Source of the DNA: Actinobacteria bacterium HGW-Actinobacteria-1
GTDB taxonomy: Bacteria; Actinomycetota; Coriobacteriia; Anaerosomatales; Anaerosomataceae
Assembly: GCA_002841355.1 (NCBI GenBank)
Contig: PHFB01000007.1
Location: 62,001 to 126,000, forward strand
Direction: 5' to 3'
DNA: 64,000 nt
The notes under the pieces are model-generated. The model ran no database searches, had not been told where the DNA came from, and worked only from the letters and a program-made list of their open reading frames with translations. The position numbers were made by a program, and so were the translations under genes. Below, piece after piece: positions 9,912 through 18,961 of the stretch. The stretch's first letter is position 1. The number at the start of each line of letters is the position of its first letter.

Positions 9912-10670
9912 ATGCGCCTGCTGGCGGATCTCCATACGCATACGGTCGCGTCGGGCCACGGATACTCTACGGTGACCGAGGTGGCCGCTGCTGCAGCGGC
10001 GAAGGGGCTAGAGCTCATCGCTATCACCGACCACGGCCCCGCTGTTCCGGGCGGCGCGCATCTGTGGTACTTCTGGAATATGAAGGTCATCCCCTCGGTT
10101 CTCGGCGGTGTTCGCATCCTCAAGGGCTGCGAAGCGAATCCGTGTCTCGATACCGAGAACGGGATCGATCTTCCCGATGAGATGCTGTCGATGCTCGATT
10201 TCGTAGCGGTCGGCTTGCACCCGGCCTGTGGCTTCGACGAAGTCGATCGCGTGAAGAACACCGAGGCGCTGCTCCGCGTGGTCGAGAACCCGCTCGTCGA
10301 CATGATCACTCATCCGGGAAACGAGGATGAGTTTCCGGTCGATCTCGACGCCATCGTGAGCGCTGCCGTGCGCAACGACGTGATTCTCGAGCTCAACAAC
10401 TACTCGTTCGATCCCCGCAGCGGTCGTCACTCATCCTTCGAGCGCGAGCGTGAATTCGCCGAGGCGGCGCGCGATGCCGGCGCTACCATAGCGGTCAATT
10501 CGGACGCGCACTTCCATCTTCTCGTCGGCGAGGTCAGCAATGCCCTCGCGGTAGCCGAGGAGATCGGCTTTCCCGAGGAACGAATCGTGAATCGCGACGC
10601 GGCATCGGTCCTCGCATTCCTCGGCGCGAAACGTGAGCGGCCGCGGATCGACGCAGGGGGAGTGTGGTAG
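9912..10670 (+). CDS. PHP domain phosphoesterase (YcdX-like)
   Basis: 252 residues, starting on the base after the prfB stop. PHP metal-binding motifs are in order: D-L-H-T-H-T near residue 7, I-T-D-H-G near 37, G-L-H-P and T-H-P-G-N in the middle, and N-S-D-A-H-F near 196. The length and the order resemble the YcdX-type zinc-dependent phosphatase subfamily rather than the larger polymerase PHP domains. The substrate is unknown; family members hydrolyse phosphate esters in the cytoplasm. It overlaps or abuts the YitT gene and probably forms one transcript with prfB. Confidence 0.82.
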   Translation: MRLLADLHTHTVASGHGYSTVTEVAAAAAAKGLELIAITDHGPAVPGGAHLWYFWNMKVIPSVLGGVRILKGCEANPCLDTENGIDLPDEMLSMLDFVAVGLHPACGFDEVDRVKNTEALLRVVENPLVDMITHPGNEDEFPVDLDAIVSAAVRNDVILELNNYSFDPRSGRHSSFEREREFAEAARDAGATIAVNSDAHFHLLVGEVSNALAVAEEIGFPEERIVNRDAASVLAFLGAKRERPRIDAGGVW

Positions 10671-10672
10671 CG

Positions 10673-11575
10673 ATGGCTGCACGGAGCCTCTCAAGAGTTG
10701 CGCCGAGCGCGGTCCTCAAGAGCCGACGCGTCAGAGACTACCTGTTCATGACGGTCGGCATCCTGATCACCGCCTGGGGTCTCGACGCGTTCCTCATCCC
10801 CAACAAGCTTGTCGCCGGCGGTGTGTCGGGTCTCTCGACGGTGTTGTACTACACGCTGCTCGATCAGGGCATCAAGGTGCCGGTCGGCATGATGATGCTC
10901 GCCATGAACGCCGTGCTTCTCGTCGTCGCGGTCTCCTTCAGGGGTTGGCGCTACGGTGCGAAGACGATCTACGGCATGGTGGCGCTGTCGGTGGCCGTCG
11001 ACGCGCTTGCGCCGTTTACGCCGCACCTGGCTGCGAACGACCACCTACTCGCCGTCTTGTATGGCGGTGTCGTCACCGGAATCGGCATGGGCCTGGTATT
11101 CAAGGCCCGGGGCAACACCGGCGGTACCGACATCGTTGCGCAGCTTCTGGCAGATCGCAGCAACTTCGGCGTCGGTCAGATGATGCTCGCCGCCGACGCG
11201 ACCGTCACGCTGGTCGCCGTCCTCAAGTTCGGACCCGATCTGGCCCTCTATGGTGCCGTCGCGGTGGTCATCATGGGGCGCGTCATCGACCTCGTGCAGG
11301 AGGGCCTCTCGGTGGAGAAGGCCGCCTATATCATCTCGGAGCACTCAGACCGCATTGCCGAGGCGATACTGCACGAACTCGGTCGTGGTGCGACCGGCCT
11401 GGCCGGTCGTGGTCTGTACTCGGGCAACGAGCGGGAGATCATCCTCACGGTCGTCTCCCGAAGGGAGATCGACGCACTCAAAGCGCTTGTTCACGCCGCT
11501 GACCCTGGCGCGTTCATGATCATCTCGGATATCCACGAAGCGCTCGGCGAAGGATTCAAGGAGATAGGAGTCTAG
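10673..11575 (+). CDS. YitT family membrane protein (DUF161/DUF2179)
   Basis: About 300 residues. The ATG at 10673 is chosen because GGGGGAG ends ten bases before it; a GTG at 10664 is an alternative. The N-terminal two thirds hold about five membrane helices with the characteristic G-L-D-A-F-L-I-P-N-K-L-V-A-G-G-V-S-G and G-N-T-G-G-T-D-I-V-A motifs. The C-terminal ~90 residues (A-A-Y-I-I-S-E-H-S to the end) are the DUF2179 ligand-like domain. YitT proteins are inner-membrane proteins of uncertain transport function. The next gene starts on the base after its stop codon. Confidence 0.87.
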   Translation: MAARSLSRVAPSAVLKSRRVRDYLFMTVGILITAWGLDAFLIPNKLVAGGVSGLSTVLYYTLLDQGIKVPVGMMMLAMNAVLLVVAVSFRGWRYGAKTIYGMVALSVAVDALAPFTPHLAANDHLLAVLYGGVVTGIGMGLVFKARGNTGGTDIVAQLLADRSNFGVGQMMLAADATVTLVAVLKFGPDLALYGAVAVVIMGRVIDLVQEGLSVEKAAYIISEHSDRIAEAILHELGRGATGLAGRGLYSGNEREIILTVVSRREIDALKALVHAADPGAFMIISDIHEALGEGFKEIGV

Positions 11576-12427
11576 ATGGCACAGGTCCGTACACCCGATG
11601 AACTACGCGAGCTCGCGCGGCGCATGCGCTGCGACATCGTGAGCATGCTCACCGAGGCCGGCTCGGGACACCCTGGCGGCTCGCTGTCTGCGGCCGACAT
11701 CGTCGCGACGCTCTACGGCGCGGTCATGCGGCACGACGCTTCGCAGCCCACGATGCCCGAGCGCGATCGCTTCGTGCTCTCGAAGGGTCACGCGGCGCCG
11801 GTGCTCTATGCCGCGCTTGCCGAGGAGGGCTACTTCGATCGCAAGCACCTCGGCACGCTGCGCAAACTCGGTTCGATGTTGCAGGGACACCCCGACTGCA
11901 AGAAGACGCCGGGTGTCGAGGTCTCGACGGGTTCGCTCGGCCAGGGTCTTGCGATCAGCAACGGCATGGCGCTCGGGCTCAAGCTCGACGGTATGACCGA
12001 GCCGACGGTGTACTGCCTGCTCGGCGACGGCGAGCTGCAGGAGGGTGAGGTCTGGGAGGCGGCGATGTTCGCGCCGCATCACGGGCTCATGAACGTGGTC
12101 GCGATTGTGGACAACAACGGACTTCAGATCGATGGAGCCTGCTCCGAGGTCATGTGCCTCGGCGAGATCGCCCGCAAGTTCGACGCGTTCGGCTGGGACG
12201 CCGTTGAGTGCGACGGCCATGACGTCGATGCCCTCCTAGCCGCACTCGGTGGGGCTCGCGCTCGCGCCGAGGCGGGCGGCAAGCCGGTCGTCGTGGTGTG
12301 CGCGACCGTGAAGGGCAAGGGCGTCTCCTTCATGGAGGGGCTGGCGGACTGGCACGGCAAGACCCCCACAGCCGAGCAGGCTGCGACCGCACTGGCAGAA
12401 CTCGGCTGCAACGGAGAGGTGGCCTGA
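11576..12427 (+). CDS. tktA: Transketolase, N-terminal (TPP-binding) subunit
   Basis: 283 residues. It holds the thiamine-diphosphate-binding half of transketolase (S-G-H-P-G-G-S-L-S near residue 32, G-S-L-G-Q-G-L near 124, G-D-G-E-L-Q-E-G near 150, then D-N-N-G-L-Q-I). It transfers two-carbon units in the non-oxidative pentose phosphate pathway. As in many actinobacteria, archaea and anaerobes, the enzyme is encoded as two subunits rather than one ~650-residue chain. The next gene encodes the other half and overlaps this stop by one base (TGATG), so expression is probably coupled. Confidence 0.95.
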   Translation: MAQVRTPDELRELARRMRCDIVSMLTEAGSGHPGGSLSAADIVATLYGAVMRHDASQPTMPERDRFVLSKGHAAPVLYAALAEEGYFDRKHLGTLRKLGSMLQGHPDCKKTPGVEVSTGSLGQGLAISNGMALGLKLDGMTEPTVYCLLGDGELQEGEVWEAAMFAPHHGLMNVVAIVDNNGLQIDGACSEVMCLGEIARKFDAFGWDAVECDGHDVDALLAALGGARARAEAGGKPVVVVCATVKGKGVSFMEGLADWHGKTPTAEQAATALAELGCNGEVA

Positions 12428-13368
12428 TGAGCGAGAAGCGTGCAACGCGTGAGGCGTTCGGAGCGACGCTCGTCGAGCTCGCCGCTGCAGGTGTGGATGT
12501 CGTCGTCGTCGAAGCGGACCTTTCGAAGTCCACAACAACCGCGACCTTCGAGAAGGCGTACCCGGCTCGCTTCTTCAACGCCGGCATCGCCGAGCAGAAC
12601 ATGATCGGCACGGCCTCTGGGCTTGCTGTTGGTGGCAAGATCGCGTTCACGGGCTCGTTCGCTGTGTTCGCGACCGGTCGCGCGTACGATCAGGTTCGTA
12701 ACACCGTGTGTTACTCGGGACTCGACGTGAAGCTCTGCCCAACCCACTCGGGCATCACCGTCGGCCCGGACGGCGGAAGCCATCAGATGCTCGAGGACAT
12801 CGCGCTCATGCGCGTGCTCCCGGGCATGCGGGTGCTTGTGCCCGCCGACGCGCGCGCGGCCGCTGCCGCGATTCGCGTGGCAGCGCAGACGCCGGGGCCG
12901 TTCTACGTGCGGCTCGGCCGCGCAGCGGTTCCGCTCGTCTACGATGAGGGCTTCGAGTTCGAGCTCGGCCGTGCTTACGTGCTGCGTGATGGCACCGACG
13001 TCACGCTTGCCGCTTGCGGCGTCATGGTCGAACGCGCGCTTGCCGCCGCCGAGCTTCTGGCTGCCGAGGGCATCTCGGCGGACGTGCTCGATGTTGCGAC
13101 CGTGAAGCCCATCGATGCCGAGACGATCGTCGCCTCGGTTGCCAAGACCGGCTGCGTCGTCACGTGTGAGGAGCACTCGATCATCGGTGGTCTGGGCTCC
13201 GCTGTTGCCGAAGTCATCGGCGAGCAGTGCCCTGTGCCGCTGCGCCGTGTTGGCGTGCGGGATGTCTTCGGAACATCCGGAGACCCCGAGGAGCTCATGA
13301 CGCACTACGGACTTACGGCGACCGATATCGCCTCGGCAGCACGTGAGGCGATTGCCGCCCGCGCGTGA
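12427..13368 (+). CDS. tktB: Transketolase, C-terminal subunit
   Basis: 313 residues containing the pyrimidine-binding and C-terminal domains of transketolase. A-E-Q-N-M-I-G-T-A-S-G-L, F-A-V-F-A-T-G-R-A-Y-D-Q and S-G-I-T-V-G-P-D-G-G-S-H-Q are family signatures. The start ATG overlaps the stop of the N-terminal subunit. A frame open further upstream was rejected because it lies inside the partner gene. It should assemble with the preceding subunit into the active thiamine-dependent enzyme. It is the last gene of a tight run that began at prfB; about 60 bases later a new promoter serves ftsE. Confidence 0.95.
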   Translation: MSEKRATREAFGATLVELAAAGVDVVVVEADLSKSTTTATFEKAYPARFFNAGIAEQNMIGTASGLAVGGKIAFTGSFAVFATGRAYDQVRNTVCYSGLDVKLCPTHSGITVGPDGGSHQMLEDIALMRVLPGMRVLVPADARAAAAAIRVAAQTPGPFYVRLGRAAVPLVYDEGFEFELGRAYVLRDGTDVTLAACGVMVERALAAAELLAAEGISADVLDVATVKPIDAETIVASVAKTGCVVTCEEHSIIGGLGSAVAEVIGEQCPVPLRRVGVRDVFGTSGDPEELMTHYGLTATDIASAAREAIAARA

Positions 13369-13427
13369 AGGTCGTGTGAAGTTCGAGAAACGCCGGAGGC
13401 GTGAAAGCGACCGTACGGCAGCCGTTT

Positions 13428-13436
13428 TGCTAGAAT
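13428..13436 (+). promoter_or_regulatory. Extended -10 promoter for ftsE-ftsX-ctpA
   Basis: TGC-TAGAAT, 35 bases before the ftsE ATG, identical over 12 bases to the element before secA. It follows a short GC hairpin at about 13391-13401 that may end the upstream operon. Confidence 0.5.
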
Positions 13437-13470
13437 TGCCCGGGAATCGTTGTCAACAGATGGAGCACCC

Positions 13471-14157
13471 ATGATATCCATGCGGAACGTCAGCAAGACG
13501 TACGGCGCTGACAAACCCGCTCTCTACGACGTGAATGTGGAGATCGAGCAGGGAGAGTTCGTCTTCCTCGTCGGTCATTCCGGTTCCGGTAAGTCCACAT
13601 TCATCCGACTCCTTCAGCGCGAGTTGCTGCCGTCGGAAGGTTCCATCGTCGTTGCGGGCCAGGACCTGACCAGGATGAAGAACTGGAAGGTGCCGTTCCT
13701 GCGCAGGAACATCGGTTGCGTCTTCCAGGACTTCAAGTTGCTGCCGAACAAGACCACGTACGAGAACGTGGCGTTCGCACTCGAGGTCATCGGCCGGAGC
13801 AAGCACGTCATCCGCACCCAGGTGCCCGAGGTGCTGCGTCTCGTCGGTCTTGAAGAGAAGATCAATAGCTATCCCGATGAGCTCTCCGGTGGTGAACAGC
13901 AGCGCGTGAGCATCGCGCGTGCATTCGTGAACCGTCCGCCGCTGCTCCTCGCGGACGAGCCGACCGGCAACCTGGACCCGGCGACATCGCTCGGGATCAT
14001 GAGCCTCTTCAGCCGCATCAACAAGACCGGCACGACCGTGCTGGTTGCGACGCATGACAGGGAGATGGTCGACTCGATGCGCAAACGCGTAATCGCACTG
14101 GAGAACGGCCGTGTCATCCGTGACCAGGATCGCGGGGTGTACGGCTATGGCGATTAA
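13471..14157 (+). CDS. ftsE: Cell division ATP-binding protein FtsE
   Basis: 228 residues of ABC-type ATPase. Motifs in order are Walker [11 protein letters not shown]-loop F-Q-D-F-K-L-L, signature [13 protein letters not shown], Walker [13 protein letters not shown], and the switch A-T-H-D. FtsE with FtsX controls peptidoglycan hydrolases during septation. The ATG at 13471 has GGAG upstream; an earlier TTG would add seven residues with no family match. The stop overlaps the start of ftsX, as is usual. Confidence 0.96.
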   Translation: MISMRNVSKTYGADKPALYDVNVEIEQGEFVFLVGHSGSGKSTFIRLLQRELLPSEGSIVVAGQDLTRMKNWKVPFLRRNIGCVFQDFKLLPNKTTYENVAFALEVIGRSKHVIRTQVPEVLRLVGLEEKINSYPDELSGGEQQRVSIARAFVNRPPLLLADEPTGNLDPATSLGIMSLFSRINKTGTTVLVATHDREMVDSMRKRVIALENGRVIRDQDRGVYGYGD

Positions 14158-15064
14158 CGTCGGCTACTTCGTTCGCGAGTCCGTTCAGAGCTTCCGCCGC
14201 AACTGGGTCATGAGCCTGGGCGCGGTCATCACCATCTACCTCTCGCTGCTCATCGTCGGAGCTTCCGTCGGCAGCAGCATGGTCGTCGGACAGGTCGTCC
14301 GGTCGGTGGAGGAGAAGGTCTCGATCCGCATCTTCCTGAAGGATGGTGCCGCTCCCGCTGACGTCGACGCGCTCAACAAAGCACTTGTCGGCGATGCGCG
14401 CGTCAAGGACGTGAAGTACACCTCGAAAGAGGAAGCGCTCGAGGAGCTGAAGAAGACGACTCTGGCTGACAGCCCTGAGATCGTCGATCAGCTTGAGGTG
14501 AACCCGCTGCCCGCGTCGCTCGACGTCAACCTGAAGAAACCGCAGGACGTGAATGCGGTCGTCGAGACCATCAAGGCGAATCCCGGGTTCCTGAAGGTGG
14601 CGGACCGTCCGGACAACCCTGAGAAGTCACTCAAGTACGGGCAGCAGATCGTGAACCAGCTGTTCGCGTTCACCAGTGCGCTGCGAGTGATCGGCGCCGT
14701 GTTCATCATCATGCTGGCTGTCATCAGCCTCATCTTCATCAACAACACGATCCGGCTTGCGATCTACGCCCGGCGCAAGGAAATCGGCATCATGCGCCTC
14801 GTGGGAGCGTCGAACTGGTTCATCCGTACGCCGTTCCTGCTGGAGGGCATGCTGCAGAGCCTTCTCGGCGCGTTCCTCGCCCTGCTGACGCTCGGCTCGG
14901 TCCAGTGGTTCTTGATGCCCAAGCTCAAGGAGACCATCTCGTTCCTGCCGGTCTCCCTGTCAGCCGGTGCCTCCGTGCAGATCTCACTCATACTCATCCT
15001 GAGCGGCGTGATCATCGGTCTCGCCGGCTCCGCCGTCGCCCTGAGGCGCTACCTGAAGGTCTAG
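14147..15064 (+). CDS. ftsX: Cell division protein FtsX
   Basis: About 305 residues. A first membrane helix (residues ~22-45) is followed by a ~100-residue extracytoplasmic domain, then three more helices in the FtsX-family arrangement, including the [15 protein letters not shown] cytoplasmic loop. It partners FtsE, which it overlaps by 11 bases, and transmits ATPase-driven changes to extracellular cell-wall hydrolases. The start chosen is the ATG giving [12 protein letters not shown]; a longer frame upstream lies inside ftsE. Confidence 0.95.
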   Translation: MAINVGYFVRESVQSFRRNWVMSLGAVITIYLSLLIVGASVGSSMVVGQVVRSVEEKVSIRIFLKDGAAPADVDALNKALVGDARVKDVKYTSKEEALEELKKTTLADSPEIVDQLEVNPLPASLDVNLKKPQDVNAVVETIKANPGFLKVADRPDNPEKSLKYGQQIVNQLFAFTSALRVIGAVFIIMLAVISLIFINNTIRLAIYARRKEIGIMRLVGASNWFIRTPFLLEGMLQSLLGAFLALLTLGSVQWFLMPKLKETISFLPVSLSAGASVQISLILILSGVIIGLAGSAVALRRYLKV

Positions 15065-15070
15065 ACCCCC

Positions 15071-16261
15071 ATGAACAAAGCATTGAAGTACACCATCGGC
15101 GTAGCCGTTGTGCTGACGCTCATCATCGCAGCGTTCGCTGGCGGCGTCCTGTTCGACCGCATGCTGCCCACGGTGGGCGTCGTCCCCGGAGTGGGCGAAG
15201 CGCCCGTGAGCGTCGAGCGCGCTGCGACCGAGGTTCAGAAGATCATCAACGCCGAGGCGCTTGAGCCTAGCGATGAGGCTTCGATGACCGCGGGAGTCGT
15301 GAAGGGGATGCTCGAGTCCCTCGGCGATCCGTACGCGACGTACTTCGATGCCGAGCACTACAAGTACTTCACCGAGCAGACAAACGGCGAGTTCTATGGC
15401 ATCGGCATCACAATCGCCGACAAGGACGGTCAGGCGTACGTGGTGAAGGTTCTCGACAAGACGCCAGCCGCCGCCGCTGGGCTTAAGGCCGATGACGTGA
15501 TCACCTCCATCGATGGCGTGACCCGCGACAAGTGGGACGTCGATGAAGTCGTGAAGCGGGTTCGTGGCCCCGAAGGCACGCCGGTGAAGCTTGGAATCAC
15601 GCGCGCCGGTTCAGACAAGCCGATCGTGTTCACCATCAAGCGCGCGAAGATCGAAGTGCCCAACATCGAGCAGGAGTTGGTGGGCAAGGACGTCGGCTAC
15701 ATCCGTCTGTACACGTTCAACCAGCGCTCGGGCGATGACGTTCGTGCCGCCATCGAGAGCCTCACCAAGAAGGGCGCCAAGGGCTTCATCCTTGACCTCC
15801 GAGACAATCCGGGTGGCCTTCTCAGTGCATCGGTCGACGTGGTCTCGCTCTTCGTGAAGGACGGCGTGGTGGTCACTGTCGATGGTCGCGCTGCGGGCAC
15901 CGACGAGACGTACCGTGTCTCGGGCGACACCGCAACCGACGCGCCGCTCGTGCTCCTCGTGAACGAGAACTCAGCCTCGGCTAGCGAGATCGTCGGTGGC
16001 GCGCTCCAGGACTACAAGCGCGCGACGATCATCGGTGTGACGTCGTTCGGCAAAGGGAGTGTCCAGCAGATCGAGGAGCTGTCCTTCGGCGGCGCCGTCA
16101 AGCTCACGATCGCGCACTATCTCACGCCGCTGGGACGCGTCATCGACAAGAAGGGCGTCGTGCCCGAGATCTCCGTGACGATGGATGCCGAGAAGCAGGT
16201 CGACAAGGCGAAGGACACGCAGTACCAGCGCGCGCTCGCGGAGATTCGCAAGAAGCTCTAG
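15071..16261 (+). CDS. ctpA: S41 family C-terminal processing peptidase
   Basis: 396 residues. An N-terminal membrane anchor (about residues 8-29) is followed by a PDZ domain (about 95-185, starting F-Y-G-I-G-I-T-I) and the S41 protease core. The catalytic serine is in N-E-N-S-A-S-A-S-E-I at about residue 301 and the lysine in F-G-K-G-S-V-Q at about 327. These proteases act outside the membrane, trimming C-termini of secreted or envelope proteins. Its position six bases after ftsX suggests a role in envelope maturation, possibly regulating cell-wall hydrolases. It converges with the next minus-strand gene, and the two stops share CTAG. Confidence 0.94.
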   Translation: MNKALKYTIGVAVVLTLIIAAFAGGVLFDRMLPTVGVVPGVGEAPVSVERAATEVQKIINAEALEPSDEASMTAGVVKGMLESLGDPYATYFDAEHYKYFTEQTNGEFYGIGITIADKDGQAYVVKVLDKTPAAAAGLKADDVITSIDGVTRDKWDVDEVVKRVRGPEGTPVKLGITRAGSDKPIVFTIKRAKIEVPNIEQELVGKDVGYIRLYTFNQRSGDDVRAAIESLTKKGAKGFILDLRDNPGGLLSASVDVVSLFVKDGVVVTVDGRAAGTDETYRVSGDTATDAPLVLLVNENSASASEIVGGALQDYKRATIIGVTSFGKGSVQQIEELSFGGAVKLTIAHYLTPLGRVIDKKGVVPEISVTMDAEKQVDKAKDTQYQRALAEIRKKL

Positions 16262-16680
16262 TCTTCGTCCTCGTCGTCATCAAGCGTGACGTACGACTGC
16301 GGATCGAACGCGATCTCGTCCATGAGCCGGATGACCGGTCGGCCTTCGCGTAGGTCCGGCTCATCAAGCGGCTCCAGCGTGAGGCGCAGACCGTCGCCGG
16401 TCAGTTCGATGCGTGTCGTGCCATCCTCGGCGGTCGCGAAGTCCAGGTAGCGGAAGCTTGCGACGTTCAAGAACAGGCAGCCATTCACGAGGAGCGTCGA
16501 AGAATCCGGATCGGCCATGATCTTCACGAGCGTGGCCTTGCCTTCGGAGATCGGCGCGCCGTCGACGGCGTACTGATACTCGAAGGTCTCCACGGTCTCC
16601 ATAGCGCGAACCATGTCGCGAAGGCTGGTGAGGGTGCCGGTCCCGATGAGGGTCGGTGTGAGTTCCCGCTGGGTGTGCAT
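16258..16680 (-). CDS. Uncharacterised acidic 140-residue protein
   Basis: Not recognised. It is a soluble protein of mixed strand and helix character with a strongly acidic tail (D-D-D-E-D-E-D). A CGGAG lies six bases before the ATG and a plausible extended -10 lies upstream, so it appears to be expressed as a single gene. Composition and third-position GC look like the neighbours. It overlaps the ctpA stop by four bases. No signal peptide, membrane segment or catalytic motif is visible. Confidence 0.65.
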   Translation of the reverse strand: MHTQRELTPTLIGTGTLTSLRDMVRAMETVETFEYQYAVDGAPISEGKATLVKIMADPDSSTLLVNGCLFLNVASFRYLDFATAEDGTTRIELTGDGLRLTLEPLDEPDLREGRPVIRLMDEIAFDPQSYVTLDDDEDED

Positions 16681-16722
16681 GTGCGCTCCGAACGCTCAGG
16701 TGTAGAGTTGCACCATACAGAG

Positions 16723-16731
16723 ATTGTAGCA
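16723..16731 (-). promoter_or_regulatory. Extended -10 promoter for the 140-residue protein gene
   Basis: Read on the minus strand this is TGC-TACAAT, about 42 bases upstream of the ATG at 16680. The form matches the extended -10 elements of secA and ftsE. Confidence 0.4.
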
Positions 16732-16804
16732 CCGCGGCAAGCCGCGCCCGGTCCGCCTGGCGGACGCGACGTGCCGCTTGTCGAACGGTTCGGGGGAGGC
16801 TCCT

Positions 16805-18889
16805 GTGCGTCCTGACAAGCTGGTCGTAAAGACGCTTCGCGCCGGAGGCGGCAAGCCAATGACCGCCGAGGACCTCGCCGCAGCACTCGAGAGCGAGGGC
16901 CTGGCGGAGTCCCGCATCACGACCATTCTCGCGTCCCTCGTGAAGTCGGGCGCCGTGGCTGAAGGTCCCGGCGGCACCTACATCGCCCTCAAGGAGCGGG
17001 GCCTGCTCGTTGGGCGCGTGACCATGAACCGCAGGGGATTCGCCTTCGTGGTCACACCGGTCGGCGACATCTACGTGGGTCGCCGGGATGTCAACGGCGC
17101 GATGCATGGGGACACGGTTGCGGTCAGACTGAACAATCAGCGCTCACGCGAGGGTCGCTCGGGAGAGATCGTCCAGGTGCTCGAGCGCGCGGTCACACGC
17201 GTGGTGGGCACATTCGAGCGGCATGGAGCGCTGGGGATCGTGACGCCCACCGATGCGCGGGTTCGCTCGGACATCTTCGTTCCGCTCAAGGGCGACGTGC
17301 AGCCCAAGCCGAACGACATCGTCGTGGCGCGCATCACGCGCTACGCGACGCAGCGCGACGCGATGCAGGGGGTTATCGAGGAGGTTCTCGGCCCGGCGGA
17401 TGCACCTGGCGTGGATGTGGAGATCGTGATCCGCGAGCACTCGCTGCCGACCTCGTTCTCCGAGGAGGTCGAGAGCGTCGCGAATGGGCTCACGCAGGAC
17501 GGCGAGGCGGAGCTTGCGCGCGGCCGCACGGACGTCCGCGACGTGTTCACGGTGACGATCGACCCGACCGACGCGAAGGACTTCGATGACGCGATCTCCA
17601 TCGAGCGCCGAGACGGCGGCTTCCGCATGTGGGTGCACATCGCCGACGTGAGCCACTACGTGCCGTGGGGGAGCGTCATCGACGAAGAGGCGCGCATGCG
17701 GGCCACCTCGGTGTACCTCGTCGATCGCGTCATCCCCATGCTGCCCGAGCGGCTCAGCAACGGCATCTGCTCCCTCAACCCCGCCGAGGACCGCTTGACG
17801 TTCACGGTGGAAATGGACCTCGACAAAACCGGGCTGGTGGAGGCGTACCGGCTGTACCCCTCGGTCATGCGAAGCGACCACCGGCTCGACTACGACACCG
17901 TTGACCTCTGGTTGACATCCCGCGGCTTCGCGAACGACGAGCTCAAGCGCATGCTCACCGACTTCCGCTCGGCGGCCGATGCAATCCACAAGCGGCGCAT
18001 CGCGCGCGGCGGACTCGATTTCGACACCGTCGAGGCGCGCGTGAAGCTCGACGACGCCGGCAAGCCGCTCGAGGTCGTGCTCCGCAAGCGCACGGTCGCG
18101 ACGAACATGATCGAGGAAGCGATGGTGCTCGCGAACGAGGTCGTCGCGCGGCATATGCGCGATGCCGAGGCCCCGATGATGTACCGCATCCACGAGGATC
18201 CTGATCCCGATGCGCTCGGGCAGATCGCGGTGATCCTCAAGGAATTCGACTACCCGATGAAGGACATCCACGGCGCAAGCCCGCAGACGTTCCAGAAGAT
18301 CGTGAAGTTCGCGAAGGGTCGCCCCGAGGAGCTGCTCATCAACTCGCTGCTTCTGCGTGCTCTGGAGCGGGCGCGGTACTCGGACATCCTCGAGGGCCAC
18401 TTCGGGCTTGCGAGCGACGCGTACTGCCACTTCACGAGCCCGATTCGCCGCTACCCGGACCTCATCGTGCACCGCCTGCTCAAGGCGCAGCTCACCGGCA
18501 CGCTCGACAAGGAGCCGGTCGCCAGCATGGCGCACGAGCTCGGCTGGCTCGCCGAGCACTGCTCGGTCATGGAACGCGAGGCGGAGGCGGCCGAGGACTC
18601 GTCGCAGAAGGTGAAACTCGTCCAGCTCATGGCTGATCATCTCGGCGAGGTGTTTGAGGGCATCATCACGGGCGTCATGTCGTTCGGCTTCTTCGTACAG
18701 CTCGACAACACCGCCGAGGGCCTCGTACACGTGCAGACCCTTGGCGACGACTACTATCGGTTCGATGCCGAGCGGTTCATGCTCTGGGGTGAGAATCGCG
18801 GCAAGCAGTTCCGTCTCGGGCAGCGGCTGAAGGTGCGCGTGATCGATGTGAGCCCCGCCGAGCGAAGGATCGACTTCGAGGTCGCGTGA
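16805..18889 (+). CDS. rnr: Ribonuclease R
   Basis: About 694 residues. The GTG at 16805 is chosen because GGGGGAGG lies seven bases before it; an upstream TTG has no such site. The order is an N-terminal winged helix (to ~75), cold-shock RNA-binding domains, the RNB catalytic domain with D-P-T-D-A-K-D-F-D-D-A-I (about residue 255), and a C-terminal S1 domain from about G-E-V-F-E-G-I-I-T-G-V. RNase R is a 3'-5' exoribonuclease that digests structured RNA. Its closeness to smpB and ssrA fits its known role in degrading mRNA released by trans-translation. Confidence 0.95.
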   Translation: MRPDKLVVKTLRAGGGKPMTAEDLAAALESEGLAESRITTILASLVKSGAVAEGPGGTYIALKERGLLVGRVTMNRRGFAFVVTPVGDIYVGRRDVNGAMHGDTVAVRLNNQRSREGRSGEIVQVLERAVTRVVGTFERHGALGIVTPTDARVRSDIFVPLKGDVQPKPNDIVVARITRYATQRDAMQGVIEEVLGPADAPGVDVEIVIREHSLPTSFSEEVESVANGLTQDGEAELARGRTDVRDVFTVTIDPTDAKDFDDAISIERRDGGFRMWVHIADVSHYVPWGSVIDEEARMRATSVYLVDRVIPMLPERLSNGICSLNPAEDRLTFTVEMDLDKTGLVEAYRLYPSVMRSDHRLDYDTVDLWLTSRGFANDELKRMLTDFRSAADAIHKRRIARGGLDFDTVEARVKLDDAGKPLEVVLRKRTVATNMIEEAMVLANEVVARHMRDAEAPMMYRIHEDPDPDALGQIAVILKEFDYPMKDIHGASPQTFQKIVKFAKGRPEELLINSLLLRALERARYSDILEGHFGLASDAYCHFTSPIRRYPDLIVHRLLKAQLTGTLDKEPVASMAHELGWLAEHCSVMEREAEAAEDSSQKVKLVQLMADHLGEVFEGIITGVMSFGFFVQLDNTAEGLVHVQTLGDDYYRFDAERFMLWGENRGKQFRLGQRLKVRVIDVSPAERRIDFEVA

Positions 18890-18917
18890 AGCGGTGGCGC
18901 GTGTCAGCGCTCGGCGG

Positions 18918-18923
18918 TACACT
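18918..18923 (+). promoter_or_regulatory. Putative -10 element before M42 peptidase gene
   Basis: TACACT, followed by the same GACATC context as the element at 5023, lies 39 bases before the ATG. Confidence 0.4.
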
Positions 18924-18961
18924 GACATCTCTTGTCCACTATCCATCGAGGAGGCCGTTTC

